Shown here one piece after another: positions 23,075 through 27,171 of a DNA stretch of 27,171 nt (its first letter is position 1; every line of letters begins with the position of its first letter). Under the pieces are notes generated by a model. It was given only the letters and a program-made list of their open reading frames with translations. It was not told the DNA's origin and ran no database searches. The DNA is from Peptococcaceae bacterium BRH_c23 (GTDB taxonomy: Bacteria; Bacillota_B; Desulfitobacteriia; Desulfitobacteriales; Desulfitobacteriaceae). The position numbers and the translations under genes are program-made. The stretch spans positions 1 through 27,171 of the forward strand of contig LADV01000325.1 in assembly GCA_000961805.1 (NCBI GenBank), read 5' to 3'.

Positions 23075-24799
23075 GTGAAAATTTATCGTGTCAACATGGC
23101 CCAACTTTCGTTTGTCGCGGAGGAAGTACCAGAAGAATGGAAGCTGCTTGGAGGCCGGGGGCTAACTTCGGTTATAATAGCCCAAGAAGTTGAGCCAACT
23201 TGTCACCCACTGGGCAGTAAAAACAAATTAGTCTTTGCACCGGGGTTGCTTACGGGCACTATGGCTGCTAACGCAGGACGTTTATCAGCCGGTGCCAAAA
23301 GTCCGTTAACCGGTGGGATCAAAGAAAGTAATTCTGGAGGAACGGCGTCCCAAAGATTGGCAAAGCTGGGGGTAAAGGCTTTGATAATTGAGGACATTCC
23401 AGACGGAGATAAATGGTACAATCTTCACGTCCATAAAGACGGAGTAAAAATCAATGAAGAGACAGAACTTCTGGGAAAGGGCAACTATGAAGTCATCCAT
23501 ACTCTAACCTCTAGATATGGTGAAAATACTGGGGTCATCACGATTGGGCAAGCAGGGGAGTTCAAAATGTCCGCGGCTAATATTTCAGTTAAAGACCCCA
23601 AAGGGCATATTCGCAGCTTAGGACGGGGTGGACTTGGTGCTGTTATGAGTTCTAAGAAGATTAAATACATAACGCTGGATGATAATGACGGGGAAGGCAT
23701 TCAGATTCATGATCGAAAGAAATTCAAAGATGCAGCTCAGCTTTTCAATAAGGGGTTGCTTAGTCACCCTGTCAGTGGAAATGCCCTACCCAAGTACGGA
23801 ACTAATGTGCTTATCAACATTCTTAATGAGGCTGGTGGACTGCCTACTAAGAATTTCCGAATGGGGCAATTTGATGGGGCGGAAAAGATTAGCGGTGAAA
23901 CCATGTATGACACGATCATGAGCAGAAAGGGTGATCCTACACATGGCTGTCATGTCGGGTGTGTCATTCGTTGTTCTCAAACTTATAATGATAAAGATGA
24001 AAAATACTTAACCTCTGGTTTTGAATATGAAACGATCTGGGGCTTTGGGGCAGGCTGCACAGTCGATGATCTCGATGTTATTGCGGAGGTCGATCAGATT
24101 TGCAATGACATAGGTATCGATACGATTGAGACCGCCGGAACCATGATGGTGGCCATGGAAGCGGGTATTCTTCCTTGGGGGGATGGAAAGGGAATCTTGA
24201 AATTATTCAAAGAAGAGATTAAAGAAGGTACTCCTCTGGGCCGTATCTTGGGAAATGGAGCGGATTTCACGGGTAAAGCCTTTGGGGTAACCCGAATTCC
24301 GACGGTTAAACATCAGAGTATACCTGCTTATGACCCAAGATCCGTCAAGGGGATTGGGGTTACCTATGCTACTACTCCAATGGGTGCCGACCATACTGCA
24401 GGGTACTCGGTGACTCATAATATCTTGAAAGTTGGAGGTCATGTAGACCCGTTGCTTAAAGATGGTCAGATTGAGCTTTCAAGGAACTTGCAAATTGCAA
24501 CGGCCGCTATTGATTCTGCAGGACTTTGCGTGTTTACAGCGTTTGCGATCTTAGATTATGAACCAGTTTCGCATGCTTTAATTGAGATGATTAATGCCAA
24601 GTATGGAACGAATTGGTCCGTAGATGACTGGTTTAATATGGGGCGCATGATACTGAAGACTGAAAGGGATTTCAATGCATCGGCTGGATTTACCAACAAG
24701 GATGACCGCTTACCGGAATTCTTCAGTGAACCAGTACCTCCCCATAATGCTATTTGGGATTTCACGGGCGAAGAGCTTGATCAAGTGCTTCAGTTATAA
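23075..24799 (+). CDS. aor: Aldehyde:ferredoxin oxidoreductase, second paralogue
   Basis: 574 residues from GTG 23075, which has GGAGG 8 bases upstream; the TTG at 23060 overlaps that site. AOR marks: LLGGRGLTSVII, GLLTGTMAANAGRLSAGAKS, GGIKESNSGGTASQRLAKLG, LGRGGLGAVMSSKKIKYI, DIGIDTIETAGTMMV and DSAGLCVFTA (Cys 485). The cluster motif is PTHGCHVGCVIRC: Cys at 292, 296 and 300, with Thr 289 where the first canonical ligand (Cys 286 in the other AOR here) should be. This C-x3-C-x3-C form resembles the YdhV-like branch, as I recall. It is followed by a MoaD-like gene, which favours a pterin-tungsten enzyme; the substrate is unknown. Confidence 0.9.
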   Translation: MKIYRVNMAQLSFVAEEVPEEWKLLGGRGLTSVIIAQEVEPTCHPLGSKNKLVFAPGLLTGTMAANAGRLSAGAKSPLTGGIKESNSGGTASQRLAKLGVKALIIEDIPDGDKWYNLHVHKDGVKINEETELLGKGNYEVIHTLTSRYGENTGVITIGQAGEFKMSAANISVKDPKGHIRSLGRGGLGAVMSSKKIKYITLDDNDGEGIQIHDRKKFKDAAQLFNKGLLSHPVSGNALPKYGTNVLINILNEAGGLPTKNFRMGQFDGAEKISGETMYDTIMSRKGDPTHGCHVGCVIRCSQTYNDKDEKYLTSGFEYETIWGFGAGCTVDDLDVIAEVDQICNDIGIDTIETAGTMMVAMEAGILPWGDGKGILKLFKEEIKEGTPLGRILGNGADFTGKAFGVTRIPTVKHQSIPAYDPRSVKGIGVTYATTPMGADHTAGYSVTHNILKVGGHVDPLLKDGQIELSRNLQIATAAIDSAGLCVFTAFAILDYEPVSHALIEMINAKYGTNWSVDDWFNMGRMILKTERDFNASAGFTNKDDRLPEFFSEPVPPHNAIWDFTGEELDQVLQL

Positions 24800-24872
24800 G
24801 TAAGTCGTAAATTTTAAAAAGGAGAAAAGAAAATAGGGAAGCAGTTTTAGTCAAAATAAGGAGGTAAAACCT

Positions 24873-25097
24873 ATGGAAGTTAATGTTAAGCTTTTTGGAG
24901 ATCTTCGTGAAGGCAGATTTATGCAGGAAAAAACACAATTAGAAGAGAACAGTCGGGTAATAGATATCATCAAAAAGCATAATCTGCCGTTAGAACAAGT
25001 GGCAATCTGTATGGTCAATTGTCGAGGAGCCGAATTAGAGCAAGTCTTGCAAAACCAAGATACTGTTGCTTTCTCTCCTCCGGTCGGTGGTATGTAG
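24873..25097 (+). CDS. MoaD/ThiS-family sulfur carrier
   Basis: 74 residues, ATG after AAGGAGG with 8 bases between. A ubiquitin-like fold (VNVKLFGDLREGRF at the front, DTVAFSPPVGGM at the end). The family donates sulfur from a C-terminal Gly-Gly thiocarboxylate to build the metal-binding pterin. Here the last residues are GGM, one residue beyond the di-glycine, so removal of Met or a different activation would be needed. It lies about 70 bases after the second AOR and before a terminator, so it probably serves the tungsten-pterin cofactor of that enzyme. Confidence 0.88.
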   Translation: MEVNVKLFGDLREGRFMQEKTQLEENSRVIDIIKKHNLPLEQVAICMVNCRGAELEQVLQNQDTVAFSPPVGGM

Positions 25098-25114
25098 ATA
25101 ATTATAGTGCTTAG

Positions 25115-25147
25115 ACAGAGGAGGTTAGCAAAGCTAACCTCCTCTGT
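25115..25147 (+). terminator. Terminator of the AOR-MoaD operon
   Basis: ACAGAGGAGGTTAGC pairs perfectly with its complement around AAA, followed by TTTCT. It lies 17 bases after the MoaD stop. Confidence 0.9.
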
Positions 25148-25156
25148 TTCTACAGG

Positions 25157-25190
25157 AGTGAACTCGTTCAACCAAAGTTGACATGGAGGT
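25157..25190 (+). repeat. 34-bp palindrome, copy D, holding the Fpg ribosome site
   Basis: AGTGAACTCGTTCAACCAAA followed by GTTGACATGGAGGT. The end differs from other copies (GACATGGAGGT against GAACATCGAGTC) and this difference creates the GGAGG ribosome site of the DNA glycosylase gene. Confidence 0.75.
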
Positions 25191-25196
25191 AACAGA

Positions 25197-26075
25197 ATGC
25201 CTGAAACTCCCGAAATGGAAATATACAAGAATTATTTAACTAAGTGGGTTAAGGATAAACGAATTATTGAAAGTAATGTCCTACGAGCAAAAAGTCTTAA
25301 CCTGGAAAGTGCAGATTTTTGCCAACGTATGACAGGTAGACATATAAAAGACATCACCCGGAGAGGTAAATACCTAATTTTCCATCTTGACAACGATCAT
25401 TATCTTCTGACTCACATGATGTTGGATGGCAGGCTTTATTACTTACCTGCGGAAAACATTGAAACACTTTCGCAATCTGAGGTTCTCCACAGTGATGCAG
25501 AGGAATTAAAACAAAGTATTAAAGAGTTACCTGGAAAAGCTAGTGTCGTTTTTGGCTTATCGGACGGTTCGGTGCTCTTCTTTTGCTCTCTTACATTGGG
25601 CTATCTGCACTATCTTGGGCAGGAACCACTAAATGAGAAATTACAGGAACTGGGAAAGGATCCTCTAGATCCAAACTTCCGTGCTGAAGATTTTATACAA
25701 CTTTTTGAGGGGAAAAGGGGTATGATCAAGCCTTGGCTAATGAATCCAAAAAATATCGCGGGTGTTGGCAATGCTTATTCTAATGAAGGGTTATTTAGAG
25801 CGGGTATTTTACCGACTCGTTTAATTTCTTCGCTTAGTAGGGATGATAAAGTAGGCTTATATCACTCCTTGGTTACTATTCTTAAGGATTCTATCCGTTT
25901 AGGTGGAGATATGGAAGAGAGATTTGCTCCTTGGGACGATTTTACTGGGGGCTATAATCCACATTTTCAATCGTATGACCGGGAGGGAAAAGCGTGTCTG
26001 TCGTGCCATGAAATGATTCAAAAGATGGAGGTCGGAGGTAGGAATGCCTTTTTTTGCTCGCATTGTCAAAAATAG
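25197..26075 (+). CDS. mutM: Formamidopyrimidine-DNA glycosylase family protein
   Basis: 292 residues, ATG 7 bases after GGAGG. N-terminal MPETPEMEIYK has the catalytic Pro 2 and Glu 3. Lys 58 is in RRGKYLIF. The helix-two-turn-helix is around NIAGVGNAYSNEGLFRAGIL, and the C-terminal zinc finger is C-x2-C-x16-C-x2-C with the GGR of the recognition loop. The usual MPELPEVE start is altered, and there is an insertion of about 20 residues after the LDGRLYY strand, so it is a divergent Fpg/Nei-type protein rather than a textbook MutM. It excises oxidised bases and cuts the abasic site, if active. No DNA polymerase or CoaE neighbours. Confidence 0.88.
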   Translation: MPETPEMEIYKNYLTKWVKDKRIIESNVLRAKSLNLESADFCQRMTGRHIKDITRRGKYLIFHLDNDHYLLTHMMLDGRLYYLPAENIETLSQSEVLHSDAEELKQSIKELPGKASVVFGLSDGSVLFFCSLTLGYLHYLGQEPLNEKLQELGKDPLDPNFRAEDFIQLFEGKRGMIKPWLMNPKNIAGVGNAYSNEGLFRAGILPTRLISSLSRDDKVGLYHSLVTILKDSIRLGGDMEERFAPWDDFTGGYNPHFQSYDREGKACLSCHEMIQKMEVGGRNAFFCSHCQK

Positions 26076-26227
26076 CGAGCAAAGTGACCTTATCATTCAT
26101 GTCCTTGTAGATTCAGGACAAATGTACACTCGTCTTCCAGTAATGAATAATTGTCTTGTTTAAGGAAATAAGATAAGATTAATAAGAAGAATATTATCGA
26201 AATCAAAGATTATGGGGAGAAAAGTAT

Positions 26228-26644
26228 ATGAAAAAAAGCGTGTTTTTGGTTATCTTTGTAGTTGTCGTAAGTTTCCTCAGCACTGTGGGGTGTGCTCAAG
26301 TTCGATCTGACAGTGATAAAAAAGTCACCGTTCAAACTATTTCGGCTGAAACAGCTAAGAAACGTTTAGATGCAGAAAAAGGTATTGTTCTACTTGATGT
26401 CAGGACTGTAGCAGAAAACAATGAAAAGCGTATTCCTGGTAGTGTGTTAATCCCAGTCGAGGTTATCAACTCACAGGCACCCGAAAAGCTTCGAAACAAT
26501 GATGCTGTCATATTCGTTTACTGTCGAAGTGGAAGTCGAAGCACTATAGCTGCTCAAGCACTTGCTAAGATGAACTATACCAATGTCCATAATCTAGGGG
26601 GTATCAATAACTGGCCATATCAAACAGAATCCGGTGCAAAGTAA
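26228..26644 (+). CDS. Rhodanese-domain lipoprotein
   Basis: 138 residues, ATG after GGGGAG. The signal peptide ends in the lipobox-like STVGC (Cys 22), so it is lipid-anchored outside. One rhodanese domain: ISAETAKKRLDAEKGIVLLD, LLDVRTVAENNEKRIPGSVL, active-site loop YCRSGSRS (catalytic Cys near 99), and NLGGINNWP at the end. The CRSGxRS loop is that of sulfurtransferases acting on sulfane sulfur such as thiosulfate or polysulfide. An extracytoplasmic position suits a sulfur- or sulfate-reducing anaerobe. Confidence 0.9.
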   Translation: MKKSVFLVIFVVVVSFLSTVGCAQVRSDSDKKVTVQTISAETAKKRLDAEKGIVLLDVRTVAENNEKRIPGSVLIPVEVINSQAPEKLRNNDAVIFVYCRSGSRSTIAAQALAKMNYTNVHNLGGINNWPYQTESGAK

Positions 26645-27015
26645 TAGTGATCTCAAGTTTAGCTACAGACCAGCTAATAAAAGTCAAGAGTTTGTCTGAT
26701 TATTTCTTTTAATTTTCGGTTTGTAAAATACGGCATAACAAACTAAGCCATTGAAAAATCCGAACAATGACCTAAACGTTAATTTTTGGGAAGCCCACCT
26801 AGAGAAACGGGACGCTCGGCGCTAGCCAAGCAAACTCTCTTTCAATTTGGGGTAACTCTCTGGAGTAAAAGAGACTTTGCAGTCTTCAAGCGTTTGGGTG
26901 TAGTGCACGTGTCAATAGGATGATGGCGAGCATATCCTCGGTCTAACGCCCTCCGGTATCCCTCGCATCACCTTTGACACGATCCGAATGGCTCTGTCGT
27001 ATCCAAACTATTCCT
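26645..27015. other. Non-coding stretch before the IS110-type gene end
   Basis: About 370 bases with no convincing gene. The right half, GC-richer than the left, is probably the non-coding 3' end of the insertion sequence. A small stem GACT-GCAA-AGTC occurs near 26873-26884. I cannot define the element boundary. Confidence 0.5.
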
Positions 27016-27171
27016 TTAAGCAGCTGCTGGTTGAGGCTTTGTTGTCCTCCAAGTTTGATGATCTTCAGGTCGTTTAATCACAAAGGGCTTTTGGTCACGA
27101 AGAACAGCAAATATGTAGTGAAGAAGTTTGTGCATGACGGCCACGAGAGCCACCTTTTTCTTCTTGCTGAC
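27016..27171 (-). mobile_element. IS110-family transposase, C-terminal 51 residues
   Basis: On the minus strand from the right edge to TAA at 27018-27016: VSKKKKVALVAVMHKLLHYI, then FAVLRDQKPF and a short tail. The phrase K-x-A-L-V-A-V-M-x-K-L-L-H-x-I-(Y/F) is the standard C-terminal end of IS110/IS116/IS902 transposases. The rest lies outside the window. IS110 enzymes are DEDD/serine recombinases directed by a bridge RNA transcribed from a non-coding end of the element. Confidence 0.8.

Noticed and set aside
1..27171. tRNA, rRNA, CRISPR arrays, prophage or replication origin
   Set aside because: I looked for tRNA-like cloverleaf ends, conserved rRNA segments, repeat-spacer arrays and phage structural genes and saw none.

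Overview
The window looks like chromosomal DNA of a low-GC, spore-forming, strictly anaerobic Firmicute, most like the Desulfosporosinus/Desulfitobacterium group. Grounds: spore-coat type genes (a CotS-like kinase fused to a glycosyltransferase, a CotD-like protein), two tungsten-type aldehyde:ferredoxin oxidoreductases, several ferredoxin-type proteins, strong AAGGAGG ribosome sites with GTG/TTG starts, and compact genes separated by intrinsic terminators. The assignment is an inference from gene content; no rRNA or tRNA is present.

Layout. 1-5.0 kb: an Asp-repeat protein running off the left edge, the wreck of a sugar-nucleotide epimerase, UDP-glucose 6-dehydrogenase, and a 915-residue CotS-like/GT4 fusion; together these suggest spore-surface glycosylation. 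5.4-8.8 kb: MgtC-like membrane protein, a secreted beta-propeller protein and a 57-residue unknown. 9.2-11.0 kb: a two-gene unit of metallo-beta-lactamase-fold hydrolase and ferredoxin-nitroreductase. A small non-autonomous transposable element that still carries an IscB/HEARO-like guide-RNA scaffold sits between its stop codon and its terminator. 11.4-13.0 kb: an orphan reading-frame fragment, a membrane 4Fe-4S protein and a frameshifted SGNH hydrolase. 13.0-14.1 kb: an sdpRI-type autorepressor/immunity pair with two palindromic operators around its promoter. 14.1-18.3 kb: a REP-like hairpin, an ion-transporter-like permease, a LOG-like nucleotide-binding protein, a response regulator without the phospho-acceptor Asp, and a CapA-like lipoprotein.

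18.4-25.1 kb is the metabolic core. A 16-Cys polyferredoxin is translationally coupled to one AOR. A second AOR is followed by a MoaD-like sulfur carrier. Between and around them lie a Toprim protein, an SCP2 protein with a clear palindromic operator, and a CotD-like protein. A 34-bp imperfect palindrome occurs four times here, always at gene ends or starts, and one copy is the left end of an IS200/IS605-like non-autonomous element. 25.2-27.2 kb: an Fpg-family DNA glycosylase, a rhodanese lipoprotein, and the 3' end of an IS110-family transposase cut by the right edge.

The most unusual content is (i) the orphan HEARO-like RNA element, (ii) the dispersed palindrome family with its stop-codon positioning, (iii) the CotS-glycosyltransferase fusion with a duplicated C-terminal module, (iv) the response regulator with Asp-to-Asn change plus a TGA at codon 3, and (v) several gene wrecks that standard gene calling would miss. 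I do not see a complete new multi-gene defence or biosynthetic system.
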